This document shows, one piece after another, positions 8,563-17,835 of a DNA stretch of 64,000 bases; position 1 is the first letter of the stretch; each line of letters starts with the position of its first letter. The notes beneath the pieces are model-generated. The model was not told the DNA's origin and made no database searches. It was given only the letters and a program-made list of their open reading frames with translations. Where the stretch lies: the NCBI RefSeq assembly GCF_023614235.1, contig NZ_CP094264.1:2418001-2482000 (forward strand), in the 5' to 3' direction. Source of the DNA: Streptomyces sp. MRC013 (GTDB lineage: Bacteria > Actinomycetota > Actinomycetes > Streptomycetales > Streptomycetaceae). The translations under genes and the position numbers were made by a program.

Positions 8563-9833
8563 CGGCCGCCGGAGCGGTACCGGACGCGGCCGCCGCGCCG
8601 CGCGCCCTGGAGGTCGACCCCCTGCTGGACGACCCGGCGACCCGGATCGTCGTCTGCTGCGGCGCGGGCGGGGTGGGCAAGACGACGACGGCCGCGGCGC
8701 TGGGGCTGCGGGCGGCGGAGCGGGGCCGCAGGGTGGTCGTGCTGACCATCGACCCGGCACGCCGGCTGGCCCAGTCGATGGGCATCGAGGAACTGGACAA
8801 CACCCCGCGCCGGGTGCCGGGCGTCGAGGACGGCGCCGGCGGTGAGCTGCACGCCATGATGCTGGACATGAAGCGCACGTTCGACGAGATCGTCGAGGCG
8901 CACGCGGACCCGGAGCGCGCCCGCGCGATCCTGGCGAACCCCTTCTACCAGTCGCTGTCGGCCGGCTTCGCGGGCACGCAGGAGTACATGGCGATGGAGA
9001 AGCTGGGGCAGCTGCGGTCCCGCGACGAGTGGGACCTGATCGTCGTGGACACCCCGCCGTCCCGGTCGGCCCTGGACTTCCTGGACGCACCGAAGCGGCT
9101 GGGGTCCTTCCTGGACGGCCGGCTCATCCGGACGCTGACGGCGCCGGCGAAGGCGGGCGGCCGTGCGGGGATGAAGTTCCTGAACGTCGGCCTGTCGGTG
9201 ATGACGGGCACCCTGGGGAAGCTGCTGGGCGGTCAGCTGCTGCGGGACGTGCAGACGTTCGTGGCGGCGATGGACACGATGTTCGGCGGCTTCCGCACGC
9301 GGGCGGACGCGACGTACCGGCTCCTGCAGGCACCCGGTACGGCGTTCCTGGTGGTGGCCGCGCCCGAGCGGGACGCGCTGCGGGAGGCGGCGTACTTCGT
9401 GGAGCGGCTGGCCGCGGAGGACATGCCCCTGGAGGGCCTCGTCCTCAACCGGGTGCACGGCAGCGGTGCCGCCGGGCTGTCCGCCGAGAGGGCGCTCGCC
9501 GCCGCCGAGAAACTTGGCGGGGCACGCATGGCGGCCCCGGACGGTGGGCAGACTCCCGTCGGTGACCCGGCGGTCACCTCCCCCGAGTCCCACGCGTACG
9601 AACCGACGACCGAAACCCCCCGTGACGACGCGGAGCTGGCGGCGGGACTGCTGCGACTCCACGCGGAGCGGATGCGGGTGATCGACCGGGAGCGGCGTAC
9701 GCGCGACCGGTTCACCGCCCTTCACCCGGAGGTACCCGTGACGGAGGTCCCCGCGTTCGCCGCCGACGTCCACGACCTGACCACGTTGCGCGCCGTCGGC
9801 GCGCACCTGGCGTCACCCCCGCGGGGTCGCTGA
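8559..9833 (+). CDS. ArsA/GET3-like P-loop ATPase, second subunit
   Basis: 424-aa partner ATPase. Walker A is CGAGGVGKTTTAAALG (~residue 35-50), followed by the DPARRLAQSMG segment and the switch VVDTPPSRSALDFLDAP. It is longer than its partner because of a C-terminal extension with a Thr/Glu-rich linker (about residues 325-350) that ends in DVHDLTTLRAVG. Translationally coupled to the upstream subunit. Biochemical role unknown; anion-transport annotations transfer poorly to this subgroup. Confidence 0.88.
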   Translation: MTAAGAVPDAAAAPRALEVDPLLDDPATRIVVCCGAGGVGKTTTAAALGLRAAERGRRVVVLTIDPARRLAQSMGIEELDNTPRRVPGVEDGAGGELHAMMLDMKRTFDEIVEAHADPERARAILANPFYQSLSAGFAGTQEYMAMEKLGQLRSRDEWDLIVVDTPPSRSALDFLDAPKRLGSFLDGRLIRTLTAPAKAGGRAGMKFLNVGLSVMTGTLGKLLGGQLLRDVQTFVAAMDTMFGGFRTRADATYRLLQAPGTAFLVVAAPERDALREAAYFVERLAAEDMPLEGLVLNRVHGSGAAGLSAERALAAAEKLGGARMAAPDGGQTPVGDPAVTSPESHAYEPTTETPRDDAELAAGLLRLHAERMRVIDRERRTRDRFTALHPEVPVTEVPAFAADVHDLTTLRAVGAHLASPPRGR

Positions 9834-9961
9834 CGGCTGCGCGCCGCGGCGGTCGTCAGCCGGGGCGCCCGGCAGGCCCGGGGAACGGCGCGGGGGGTGC
9901 GGCGCGCGGATCCGCGGCGGGCCGGCCGGCGCCCCGCCGGTCCCGGCCAGGAGGAGGCGGG

Positions 9962-10306
9962 TCAGCCGGCCGCCGCGTACGTCTCGTACGTCTCGTCGTC
10001 GTCCAGCGCGACGGGCAGGACGCCCGCGCCGCGCTCGTACTCCGTACGCGCCGTCTCCAGGAGGCGCCGCCAGGAGGTGACGGTCGGCCTCCTCCGCAGC
10101 AGGGCGCGCCGTTCACGCTCCGTCATGCCGCCCCACACGCCGAACTCGACGCGGTTGTCCAGCGTGTCGGCCAGGCACTCGGTCCGCACCGGGCACCCGG
10201 TGCACACCGCCTTGGCCCTGTTCTGCGCCGCTCCTTGGACGAACAGTTCGTCCGGATCGGTAGTGCGGCAGGCCGCCTGCGCACTCCAGTCAGCTACCCA
10301 GCCCAT
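9962..10306 (-). CDS. wblA: WhiB-like iron-sulfur transcription factor WblA
   Basis: 114-aa WhiB-family protein. Four Fe-S cysteines are at 13, 35, 38 and 44 (C-x21-C-x2-C-x5-C), followed by FGVWGGMTERERRAL, the conserved Gly-Trp turn, and a basic C-terminal patch (RRRPTVTSWRRLLE). The N-terminus MGWVADWSAQAACRTTDPDELF matches WblA, which promotes aerial development and represses antibiotic genes in streptomycetes. I chose ATG 10306. The frame stays open further upstream but that extension is unlike the family. It is convergent with the ArsA-like pair and divergent from the PBP gene, again the conserved layout. Confidence 0.95.
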   Translation of the reverse strand: MGWVADWSAQAACRTTDPDELFVQGAAQNRAKAVCTGCPVRTECLADTLDNRVEFGVWGGMTERERRALLRRRPTVTSWRRLLETARTEYERGAGVLPVALDDDETYETYAAAG

Positions 10307-10757
10307 GCCGGCGCCGTCCTCTCCCGAATATCGAGGCTCCCCCACGGCGGCAACGGCATATTCACCGCTGCCGGTTGAGGACGTTACGGAAGGTCGACAC
10401 ACCGCAACACCCCCTTCGGGCCCAATCTTGAATGGCCCGAACGGACTATGTGTGCGCGGCAGATCACCCAGAGGAGTGACCCGAGGGCAAACGGGCCGAA
10501 ACACGCGGAGCGGGGCGTATCCTCACCGCCCGCACGGGGTGTACCCGTGCGCCCGCCGGGAGACGGGCGGTGCGCCGCGCCGTCGCCGAACGCGAGGACG
10601 GGGCCGGCACGGCCTCGCGGGGAGACGGCGCCGTGGTGCTGTGGGGGGGGGGTGCGTCGACCGCACGGGCGCGCCGACACGGCCGCCGTAGCGGTTGCGG
10701 CCAGCTTAGGCCAGGGCATGTACACATGTCCGGCGAATGAGAACGTAGGCTTCCCCC
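10307..10757. other. Divergent wblA / PBP intergenic region
   Basis: About 450 bp without a convincing gene. It must contain the wblA promoter and probably a long leader, as is typical for this developmentally controlled gene, plus the PBP promoter. A run of ten G residues lies at 10643-10652. Open frames here are Arg/Gly-rich and lack codon bias. Confidence 0.6.
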
Positions 10758-13085
10758 ATGCCAAAGAACCGCTCGGGCGGGGGTCTGACCGCGACCCAGC
10801 AGGCCGCCAAGTTCCTCGGTGTCAGCGTGCTCTCCGGAGTCGTCCTCGCCGGCATCGCGATGCCCGCGGCGGGAGCCCTGGGCCTCGCGGCGAAGGGGAC
10901 GGTCCAGGGGTTCGACGAGATCCCGGCCGACATGAAGAGCCCGCCGCTGAGCGAGCGCACCCGGATCCTGGACGCCGAGGGCGGTCTGATCGCGACGGTC
11001 TACTCCCGCGACCGCACGGTGGTCCCGCTGAAGGACATCTCGCCGTACATGCAGAAGGCGATCGTCGCGATCGAGGACTCGCGCTTCTACGAACACGGCG
11101 CCATCGACCTCAAGGGCGTCCTCCGCGCGGTGAACCGCAACGCGCAGGAGGGCGGGGTCGCCCAGGGCGCCTCGACGCTGACCCAGCAGTACGTGAAGAA
11201 CGTCTTCGTCGAGGCCGCCGGCGACGACCGCGACAAGTTCGCGCAGGCCACCCAGCAGACCCTGGGCCGCAAGATCCAGGAGCTGAAGTACGCGATCCAG
11301 GTCGAGAAGGAGCTCGGGAAGAAGACGATCCTCGAGAACTACCTCAACATCACGTTCTTCGGCCAGCAGGCGTACGGCATCGAGGCGGCGTCCCAGCGGT
11401 ACTTCTCCAAGCACGCCAGGGACCTGACCCTCGGCGAGGCCGCGATGCTCGCCGGGCTCGTCCAGTCCCCCAGCCGGTACGACCCCGTGAACGACGTCCA
11501 GGAGGCCACCAACCGCCGCAACGTCGTCCTCCAGCGGATGGCCGCCGTCGGCGACATCAGCCAGGCCGAGGCCGACCGGGCCAAGGCGGAGCCGATCGAG
11601 CTGAAGGTCACGCAGCCGAAGAACGGCTGCATCACCGCGCGCGACGGCGCCGGCTTCTTCTGCGACTACGTCCGCGAGGTCTTCCTCTCCGACCGGGTCT
11701 TCGGCAAGACCCGCGAGGAACGCGCCAAGGTCTGGAACCGCGGTGGGCTGACCATCCGGACCACGCTCGACCCGCAGGCGCAGAAGGCCGCCCAGGACTC
11801 GCTCAAGGAGCACGTCTACCAGGACGACAAGGTCGCCGCGGCGATCACCATGGTCCAGCCCGGCACGGGCAGGATCCTCGCGATGGGCCAGTCCAAGCCG
11901 TACGGCTTCGGCAGGAACGAGACGCAGATCAACTACTCGGTCAACCGGGGCATGGGCGGGTCGAACTTCGGCTTCCCGACCGGCTCGACCTTCAAGCCGT
12001 TCGTCGCCGCGGCCGCCATCGAACAGGGCAAGCCGCCGACCCAGGTCTACCCCTCGCCGTACAGGATGCCGTACCCGGACTCCGTCCAGTCGTGCAGCGG
12101 GAAGCCCTGGCGGAACGTGCGCGACGACACGGTCGAGAACGAGAACGAGTCGGAGGTCGGCCCGTACGCGCTCAGGGAGGCCATGGAGAAGTCGGTCAAC
12201 ACGTACTTCGTCCAGATGCTCGGCGAGATCGGCATGTGCCCGGTCATCGAGATGACCGACAAGCTCGGCGTGGTCATGGGCGACGACGAGAAGCTGCCCG
12301 AGAAGCCGTCCGCGCTCACCCTCGGCTCGCAGGGCATGTCGCCGCTGACCATGGCCGCCGCGTACGCGTCGTTCGCCAACCGCGGCACGTACTGCACGCC
12401 GACCGCCATCGAGTCGATCACGAACACCAAGGGCCGCAGCCTGAAGGTGCCCCGCTCGGCGTGCAGGCGCGCGATGACCGAGCGGACCGCGGACACGATA
12501 AACACGCTGCTGCGCGGTGTGGTCGACTCCGGTACGGGCCAGGAGGCCGGACTGCAGTCCCGTGACAACGCCGGCAAGACGGGCACGACGGACAGCCGCC
12601 GCAACGCCTGGTTCGTCGGCTACACCCCGAACCTGTCCGGCGCCGTCTGGGTCGGCAGCCCCACCCAGCAGGTGAAGATGGAGTACATCACCATCGGCGG
12701 GCGGTACCACGACAAGGTCTTCGGCGGGAAGGTCCCCGGCCCCATCTGGAAGGACGCCATGTCGGGCGCCCTGGAAGGGCACCCGGCCCCGGACTTCACC
12801 GACATCCCGATCCCGGAGACCCCGAAGCCGCAGCCCCCGGACCCGGGCCGCGACGGCAAGCCGGGCGGCGGCGAGAAGCCGGGAGACGGCCAGAAGCCGG
12901 GAGACGGCCAGAAGCCGGGAGACGGCCAGGAGCCGGGAGACGGCCAGGAGCCGGGAGACGGCGACCGGCCGTTCCCCGAGTTCTCCTTCCCGGTCGACAT
13001 CCTCGGCGGCGGCACCCACACGGGTGGCGGAGGCAACGGCGGCCACGGAGGCAACGGCAACGGCCCGGGCGGCCGGGACTGGTAG
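10758..13085 (+). CDS. Class A penicillin-binding protein (transglycosylase/transpeptidase)
   Basis: 775-aa bifunctional peptidoglycan synthase. A short cytoplasmic tail and one membrane anchor (FLGVSVLSGVVLAGIAMPAAG, ~19-39) precede a GT51 domain: EDSRFYEHGAIDLKG with the catalytic Glu, GASTLTQQYVKN and ILENYLN. The transpeptidase has SxxK in GSTFKPF, SxN in KSVNTYF and KTG in AGKTGTTD. The tail has five 6-residue repeats (KPGDGQ, then EPGDGQ) and a Gly/Asn/His-rich end, likely a wall-spanning linker. Adjacent to wblA, as in other streptomycetes. Confidence 0.95.
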   Translation: MPKNRSGGGLTATQQAAKFLGVSVLSGVVLAGIAMPAAGALGLAAKGTVQGFDEIPADMKSPPLSERTRILDAEGGLIATVYSRDRTVVPLKDISPYMQKAIVAIEDSRFYEHGAIDLKGVLRAVNRNAQEGGVAQGASTLTQQYVKNVFVEAAGDDRDKFAQATQQTLGRKIQELKYAIQVEKELGKKTILENYLNITFFGQQAYGIEAASQRYFSKHARDLTLGEAAMLAGLVQSPSRYDPVNDVQEATNRRNVVLQRMAAVGDISQAEADRAKAEPIELKVTQPKNGCITARDGAGFFCDYVREVFLSDRVFGKTREERAKVWNRGGLTIRTTLDPQAQKAAQDSLKEHVYQDDKVAAAITMVQPGTGRILAMGQSKPYGFGRNETQINYSVNRGMGGSNFGFPTGSTFKPFVAAAAIEQGKPPTQVYPSPYRMPYPDSVQSCSGKPWRNVRDDTVENENESEVGPYALREAMEKSVNTYFVQMLGEIGMCPVIEMTDKLGVVMGDDEKLPEKPSALTLGSQGMSPLTMAAAYASFANRGTYCTPTAIESITNTKGRSLKVPRSACRRAMTERTADTINTLLRGVVDSGTGQEAGLQSRDNAGKTGTTDSRRNAWFVGYTPNLSGAVWVGSPTQQVKMEYITIGGRYHDKVFGGKVPGPIWKDAMSGALEGHPAPDFTDIPIPETPKPQPPDPGRDGKPGGGEKPGDGQKPGDGQKPGDGQEPGDGQEPGDGDRPFPEFSFPVDILGGGTHTGGGGNGGHGGNGNGPGGRDW
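12876..12965 (+). repeat. 18-bp coding minisatellite in the PBP tail
   Basis: Five tandem 18-bp units (AAGCCGGGAGACGGCCAG; the last units begin GAG) encode KPGDGQ/EPGDGQ. The unit is a multiple of three, so copy-number change keeps the frame and only alters linker length. Confidence 0.93.
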
Positions 13086-13298
13086 GGCCGGAGTGGCACA
13101 CCCGGGCCGGCAGCCGAGGTCGGGCGACCGGAACCGGTGGGCCGGAACCGGTGGCCGGGACCGGTGGGCCGGGGCGGGCCCGGTAAGGCGGGAGCCGAAA
13201 CCGGCGACCGCAGCCGGTGGGTCGGCGCCGGTGAGCCGGGGCCGGTGAGCCGGGGCCGGGCGGCCCCTGCCGGTGAGCCGGGGCCGGTGGGTCGGAAG

Positions 13299-13338
13299 CG
13301 CGAGAGGGCGTCCCCCGCCCGGGGGACGCCCTCTCGCG
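13299..13338. terminator. Bidirectional hairpin between PBP and YqeY genes
   Basis: Perfect 18-bp inverted repeat (CGCGAGAGGGCGTCCCCC, loop GCCC, complement) between convergent genes. The ~170 bp before it is a degenerate array of GCCGGTGAGCCGGG- and ACCGGTGGGCCGG-like repeats with no gene. Confidence 0.88.
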
Positions 13339-13361
13339 TGCTTCGGGATCCTCCCCCGCCG

Positions 13362-13826
13362 CTAACCCGCCAGGAGCCGCTTGACGACGGCGGCCACGCG
13401 GCCGCCCTCGGCCTGCCCGGCCACCTGCGGATTCACGATCTTCATCACGGCGCCCATCGCGCGCGGCCCCTCGGCCCCGCCCGCCTTCGCCTCCTCGACG
13501 GCCCGCGCCACGACCTCGTGGAGCTCGTCGTCCGACAGCTGCTTCGGCAGGTACGCGTCGAGGATCTCACCCTCGGCACGCTCCCGCCCGGCCTGCTCGG
13601 CGCGACCGCCCTGGGCGAACGCCTCGGCCGCCTCACGGCGCTTCTTCGCCTCCCGGGCGATCACCTTCCGCACCTCGTCGTCGGAGAGTTCGCGGGACTG
13701 CTTGCCCGCGACCTCCTCCTTCGTGATCGCGGCGAGGGTCAGCCGAAGGGTGGAGGAGCGGAGCTCGTCGCGCGCCCTGATCGCCTCCGTGAGGTCTTCC
13801 TGCAACTTGGCCTTGAGCGTGGTCAT
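13362..13826 (-). CDS. GatB/YqeY domain-containing protein
   Basis: 154-aa single-domain YqeY-type protein. MTTLKAKLQEDLTEAIRARD starts an all-helical domain related to the tail of the amidotransferase subunit GatB, with MGAVMKIVNPQVAGQAEGGRV near the end. Stand-alone members are thought to bind tRNA or assist amidation, but this is unproven. ATG 13826 fits the family. The frame stays open upstream, where the sequence is not family-like. It is 88 bp from the divergent phosphoesterase. Confidence 0.88.
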   Translation of the reverse strand: MTTLKAKLQEDLTEAIRARDELRSSTLRLTLAAITKEEVAGKQSRELSDDEVRKVIAREAKKRREAAEAFAQGGRAEQAGRERAEGEILDAYLPKQLSDDELHEVVARAVEEAKAGGAEGPRAMGAVMKIVNPQVAGQAEGGRVAAVVKRLLAG

Positions 13827-13914
13827 GCGGACCAGCATGACAGGTGGCCCGCCGCGCCCGCCCGCCCATTTCCGGGGCGTCGCGCCCCCTCCCCCCGTCT
13901 GCGACCATGGACCC

Positions 13915-14841
13915 ATGCGCGCGCGATACGGAGTACCCCTCGGCATCACTGCACTGGGCGCCGCCGGTCTGGCCTACGCCGCCGGTTTCGAGGCCCGCTC
14001 GTTCCGGCTCCGCAGGGTGACCGTCCCGGCCCTGCCGCGCGGCACGCACCCCCTGCGGGTGCTCCAGGTCTCCGACATCCACATGGTGAGCGGGCAGCGC
14101 AAGAAGCAGCGCTGGCTGCAGTCGCTGGCGGGCCTGCGCCCCGACCTCGTCGTGAACACCGGCGACAACCTCTCCGACCCCCAGGGCGTGCCGGAGCTGA
14201 TGGACGCGCTGGGTCCCCTGCTCGACTTCCCGGGCGTGTACGTCTTCGGTTCGAACGACTACTACGGCCCCAAGCTGCGCAACCCGGCCCGCTACCTGTT
14301 CGAGAAGCTCCAGGGCCGCCACGGCCTCAACGGCAACCCGCCGGCCGTCGGCGTCGTCCACAATCCGTGGGAGGAGATACGCGACGCCTTCGACGCGGCG
14401 GGCTGGCTGGACCTCACCAACGCGCGCGGCCGCCTCAAGGTGGAGGGCCTGGAGCTGGCGTTCACGGGCCTCGACGACCCGCACATCAAACGGGACCGGT
14501 ACGAGAGGGTCGCGGGCGGCCCGGAGGCGGACGCCGACCTCTCGGTGGGCGTCGTCCACGCACCGTACCTGCGCTGCCTGGACGCCTTCACCGCCGACGG
14601 CTACCCACTGGTCCTCGCCGGTCACACCCACGGAGGTCAGCTGTGCGTCCCCTTCTACGGTGCCCTGGTCACCAACTGCGATCTGGACACGGACCGCGCG
14701 AAGGGCCTCTCCACCCACCGCGCGGGCGGCCACACGGCGCACCTCCACGTCTCCGCGGGCTGCGGCACCAACCGCTACACCCCGGTCCGCTTCGCCTGCC
14801 CCCCGGAGGCCACCCTCCTCACCCTGGTCCCCCGCGACTGA
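13915..14841 (+). CDS. Membrane-anchored metallophosphoesterase (YkuE-like)
   Basis: 308-aa calcineurin-like phosphoesterase. An N-terminal hydrophobic segment (GVPLGITALGAAGLAYAAGF) is followed by metal-ligand motifs VSDIHM, VNTGDNLSD, GSNDYYG, VVHAPY and LAGHTHGGQLCVP, covering all five blocks. Related YkuE proteins act at the outer membrane face. Substrate unknown. ATG 13915 is the first good start after the divergent YqeY-type gene. It is followed after 80 bp by tRNA-Pro. Confidence 0.9.
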   Translation: MRARYGVPLGITALGAAGLAYAAGFEARSFRLRRVTVPALPRGTHPLRVLQVSDIHMVSGQRKKQRWLQSLAGLRPDLVVNTGDNLSDPQGVPELMDALGPLLDFPGVYVFGSNDYYGPKLRNPARYLFEKLQGRHGLNGNPPAVGVVHNPWEEIRDAFDAAGWLDLTNARGRLKVEGLELAFTGLDDPHIKRDRYERVAGGPEADADLSVGVVHAPYLRCLDAFTADGYPLVLAGHTHGGQLCVPFYGALVTNCDLDTDRAKGLSTHRAGGHTAHLHVSAGCGTNRYTPVRFACPPEATLLTLVPRD

Positions 14842-14921
14842 GGTCCCCGGGAAACCGGATTTCGTCTCCGGCCGCAGGTGGGCTAGAGTAAACGTCGTCG
14901 CCGCGGCAACGACGGCGACAT

Positions 14922-14995
14922 CGGGGTGTAGCGCAGCTTGGCAGCGCGCTTCGTTCGGGACGAAGAGGTCGTGGGTTCAAATCCCGCCACCCCGA
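14922..14995 (+). tRNA. tRNA-Pro (anticodon CGG)
   Basis: 74-nt cloverleaf. The acceptor stem CGGGGTG pairs with CACCCCG, with discriminator A at 14995. The anticodon stem CTTCG/CGAAG holds the loop TTCGGGA, with anticodon CGG and G37. The T arm is GTGGGTTCAAATCCCGC. The 3' CCA is not encoded. There is no integrase or duplicated 3' end nearby, so no sign of use as an attachment site. Confidence 0.95.
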
Positions 14996-15010
14996 CAGAG
15001 AAGTACCAGG

Positions 15011-15047
15011 TCAGGGGCCTGATCCGCTTAGCGGGTCGGGCCCCTGA
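15011..15047 (+). terminator. Hairpin after tRNA-Pro
   Basis: Imperfect 17-bp inverted repeat TCAGGGGCC...GGGCCCCTGA, 15 bp after the tRNA, with a 3-nt loop at 15028-15030. It is probably the tRNA transcript terminator. Confidence 0.7.
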
Positions 15048-15063
15048 GGGTTTGGGGAACCTC

Positions 15064-15118
15064 TCCGGCGGCCTTTCGGGAGCCGAGTCTCGGACTCGGC
15101 TCCCGAAAGGCCGCCGGA
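15064..15118. repeat. Perfect 26-bp inverted repeat (long hairpin)
   Basis: Arms 15064-15089 and 15093-15118 are exact complements with a 3-nt loop. The left arm starts TCCGGCGGCCTTTCGG. It lies directly behind the first post-tRNA hairpin. It may be a second terminator, but the perfection over 26 bp is unusual for one. Confidence 0.9.
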
Positions 15119-16020
15119 TGGACGCCTCGGACGGCCGGACGGCCGGACGGTGGTCGGCGGGCGCCGCCCCGTGAGCGGACGGCCCCCGTCACCGGCTGGC
15201 AGACGGTAGTACGGCGCAGTCGTGTCCGCGGCCGGTCCAGCGCGCCCCGCGCCCTGCCGCATCCGCGGTGCAGGAGCGGTCCGAAGCCCACGGCAGACTC
15301 GTGCGTGGAGGAGCACGCCCTCGTTCACACCCCCGGCAAGCGCGGGCACAGATCGCCCGCCCCCGGAGGATCCCCGGGTGAAGCCCGCGCGGCGCACGGC
15401 CGAGAAGGTCGTCGGGAAGCTTCGGGCGGACTGGTCGCGCCAGCGGTCGCGGGGGAGCCCCGGACACTCCTGAGCGGTACCTCGCCGCCATGTGCGTCTC
15501 GGCGGGCGCGGCCGCGTTCTCCGGCACGGTCGTGTACTGCGGAAGGCGGCACACCCGGCGGACGGACCGAACGCCATACTGCTGCCCCTGCCCATCAGGC
15601 GGCTCCCCGGGGCACTTCCCCCGCCGGACGCACCGGCGACGTCCTGGACGCATGGTCGCCGCCGTCGAACCCGTCGCCGCCGGAGTCGACGATGTCGCGC
15701 GGACGAGCGCGGAACCGCAAACCGTCCAGGTCCTCCACCACGACGTCTGCACGGTGCTCCCGGCCACCGACCCCACCACGGTCCCCACCGCGCTGCGGCG
15801 AGTACCGACGCGCCGCCGGTGAGACCGGGACGACCGTCCCTGCGGGTGCGGTGGGCACCGGTGCCCTCGTGGGCGCCCCGCACGAGGTGACCGCGGAGAC
15901 GGGTTCGGCGGCTCCGGTCCGGCTCGGGGAGGGCCGCCCGTAGGGTCACGGCCTCGTGGGCGCGGCGGTGGCGGTCGTACCGGCGCCTGCCTTCGCGGCG
16001 AGCCGGGCCGGCTTGCACGG
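15119..16020. other. Gene-poor stretch, possibly decayed coding sequence
   Basis: About 900 bp with no gene I can support. Open frames on both strands are short, Arg/Pro-rich and unlike any family I recognise. On the plus strand, plausible-looking peptide pieces (MVAAVEPVAAGVDDVARTS near 15652 and TVPAGAVGTGALVGAPHEV near 15840) fall in different frames. That would suit a frameshifted remnant, but this is weak evidence. Confidence 0.5.
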
Positions 16021-16100
16021 AGCCGGGCCGTGACCGGGCCGGGCCGAGGTCGCGCGGTCCTCGTGGTGCGACTCGGCCGGCCCGGTCACGGCCCGGTTCT
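16021..16100 (-). terminator. Long hairpin downstream of the secreted-protein gene
   Basis: Near-perfect ~30-bp inverted repeat with arms 16021-16053 and 16068-16100 (GGGCCGTGACCGGGCC against GGCCCGGTCACGGCCC) and a small bulge. It lies 3' of the minus-strand gene ending at 16206 and is likely its terminator. Confidence 0.75.
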
Positions 16101-16205
16101 CACGCTTCCCCGAGGAAGACCCGCACCTGGACCGGAAAGTGGCCGTGCCGTGGTAGTACCAGCGGAAGTACGCCACACGACACACGGCCCCGGCCCCGGC
16201 CCCGG

Positions 16206-16601
16206 CTAGCCGAGGATCGTGCCGCGCTCGTCCCGGCTGCAGTACACGTCGGCGCCGTCCGAGCCGTCGCGGAGGCAGACGCGGATCGTGTAGTCGGTGC
16301 CGACGGGGAGACTGAGCTGGATCGCCGTGCCGCACCCGTTGTTCGAACCGTTCGCGTCCTGGGCCCACTGGTAGCCGTAGCCGTCGGGCCACAGGTGGGC
16401 GACGACCCGGTAGCCGTCGGCGGAGCCCATGTCGCAGGCGTAGAAGGCCCTGGTGCTGCTGACCTCGGCGACCCCGTACCCGCCCTTGGGGGAGGTGCGG
16501 CTGTAGGTGGACGCACTGGCGCTGCCCGCTGTGGCCAGTACTCCCGCCATCGCCAGAACCGTGCTCGTGACGGCGAAGGCCGTCTTTCGTGTTCGCGACA
16601 T
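16206..16601 (-). CDS. Small secreted protein of unknown function
   Basis: 131 aa. Signal peptide MSRTRKTAFAVTSTVLAMAG...SASA, cleavage near residue 30. The mature part is ~100 residues with four Cys (FYACDMG, NNGCGTA, IRVCLRD, VYCSRD), probably two disulfides, and many aromatic and Gly residues. No family recognised. The start ATG 16601 has a purine-rich AGGAAAGGAAG upstream. It is followed on the same strand by nothing but a long hairpin, and it lies ~250 bp downstream of another small secreted Cys-containing protein. The two may be a secreted pair. Confidence 0.82.
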   Translation of the reverse strand: MSRTRKTAFAVTSTVLAMAGVLATAGSASASTYSRTSPKGGYGVAEVSSTRAFYACDMGSADGYRVVAHLWPDGYGYQWAQDANGSNNGCGTAIQLSLPVGTDYTIRVCLRDGSDGADVYCSRDERGTILG

Positions 16602-16849
16602 CGTTTCGTCTTCCTTTCCTGGAGTTGTTCGCACACGCCGCGGGGCGGGGTCGCACCGGGCGTCCGGCCTCGGCTCCCGGCCCCCGGCGCGCCGTGGAAT
16701 CCGGCGCGGCCTCCCGTGCCGCCGCACCGCGGGGCGCCGCCGTCGTCCGTACGGACCGGGTGCGGCAGCAGGTGGTACGGCGGGACCGGAGCCGGGTGGA
16801 CGCGGCCCCCGCGGACCACGTGGGCGCGGGCCCGTGGGACCGCCGGGTC

Positions 16850-17236
16850 CTAGCAGGCCGGGATGTAGCCCAGGGGGACCGCCACCTTGGTGACCTTCAC
16901 GTAGGGGCTGTAGATCCACCCGGTGGTGGTGTAGTACCAGAGGTTCCCCGAGTTGTTGACGTGCTCGCAGTAGATCTCCACTCCCCGGTTGTGCGCGAGG
17001 TGGCGGGTCACCGGGCACTTCGCCGCCGGGCCGTTGTGGACCGCCGCCCGCTCCTTGACGATGACGCCCAGCGCGTGGACCACCTCTTCGCCGCGCCAGC
17101 CGCAGGAGTCCGACGCCGACCGGGACGACTGCCCCGACGGAGCCGGCTGCCCCGCCTGGGCCGGGACGGTGAAGAGCCCGAGGGCCAGGAGGACGATCGG
17201 GAGGCCCACGAAAGCGGAGAGCCAATTCGATTTCAC
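16850..17236 (-). CDS. Small secreted SH3-like protein
   Basis: 128 aa beginning with GTG (MKSNWLSAFVGLPIVLLALG, signal peptide, AQA cleavage near residue 28). RBS-like AAGAAAGG is upstream. The mature region reads VKERAAVHNGPAAKCPV...VEIYCEHVNNSGNLWYY...GWIYSPYVKV, the pattern of a bacterial SH3 (SH3b) domain, which often binds peptidoglycan or peptides. Four Cys can form two disulfides (WRGEE segment Cys, AKCPV, IYCEH, C-terminal Cys). It is divergent from the membrane-anchored HTH gene at 17836 and may be its regulatory target. Confidence 0.78.
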   Translation of the reverse strand: MKSNWLSAFVGLPIVLLALGLFTVPAQAGQPAPSGQSSRSASDSCGWRGEEVVHALGVIVKERAAVHNGPAAKCPVTRHLAHNRGVEIYCEHVNNSGNLWYYTTTGWIYSPYVKVTKVAVPLGYIPAC

Positions 17237-17835
17237 GGATTCGCCTTTCTTGAGGACTGCGGGTTCTCTGTGGTTGTTCGTTCCGGACGTGCGCCGTGAA
17301 CGCCGTCGTCGCGGTTCCCGACCGGTCTCCACCGCGACGGCCCGTCGCCGGCCGGTACACGGATCCGGTGAGTCCGACGGGTTCGCCGGTTTCGGTGGAC
17401 CCGTCGAGTCCGGTGACGGGGTGACGTTCTCGGCGGTGACGAGTACGGGACGGCCCGAATTCCCGCGCTTCGCGCTTCCCGTCGTGCGGGAGGCGGGCAC
17501 GCCCGGGAGTCCCGCCTTTCCGGAATCCCCTCCGGGCGGTGGACCCGGGATGGTTCCGGAACGGCTGGTCGCCTTTGCGGTGCCCGCGGTGGCGACCCCT
17601 TTTCGGTTGGGCGGGACGGATCTTTCCGGGGCGCCGGAACCGGCGCAACGGGGGGCGCCCGTCCCGGACGGCCCGCCGCTGTCCGGGCTGGTCGGAGGGG
17701 CGTCCGGATCCTGTCCGGAGGAGCGTCCGGACAGGGCCGCGGAGCACCCGGGCCCCGCCCGGAGGGCGCGTCAGGACGTCACGCGGGTCGGACGACGCGG
17801 TTGCCCGCGCGCGGGGCGGCGGTCAGGATGACGGC
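17237..17835. other. Divergent intergenic region, no gene seen
   Basis: About 600 bp between the small SH3-like protein (minus) and the HTH membrane protein (plus). Open frames lack codon bias and family similarity. I see no clear operator or repeat. Confidence 0.55.

Noticed and set aside
7594..9833. Arsenic resistance operon
   Set aside because: No arsenite-binding Cys triad, arsB, arsR or arsC; the pair next to wblA is a core arrangement.
10464..13046. An 860-codon minus-strand frame
   Set aside because: Complete shadow of the PBP gene.
15189..15943. Several open frames around 15.2-15.9 kb on both strands
   Set aside because: Short, Arg/Pro-rich, mutually overlapping, no signal or family pattern; treated as noncoding or decayed.
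14922..16205. Integrative element at tRNA-Pro
   Set aside because: No integrase and no second copy of the tRNA 3' end within the window.
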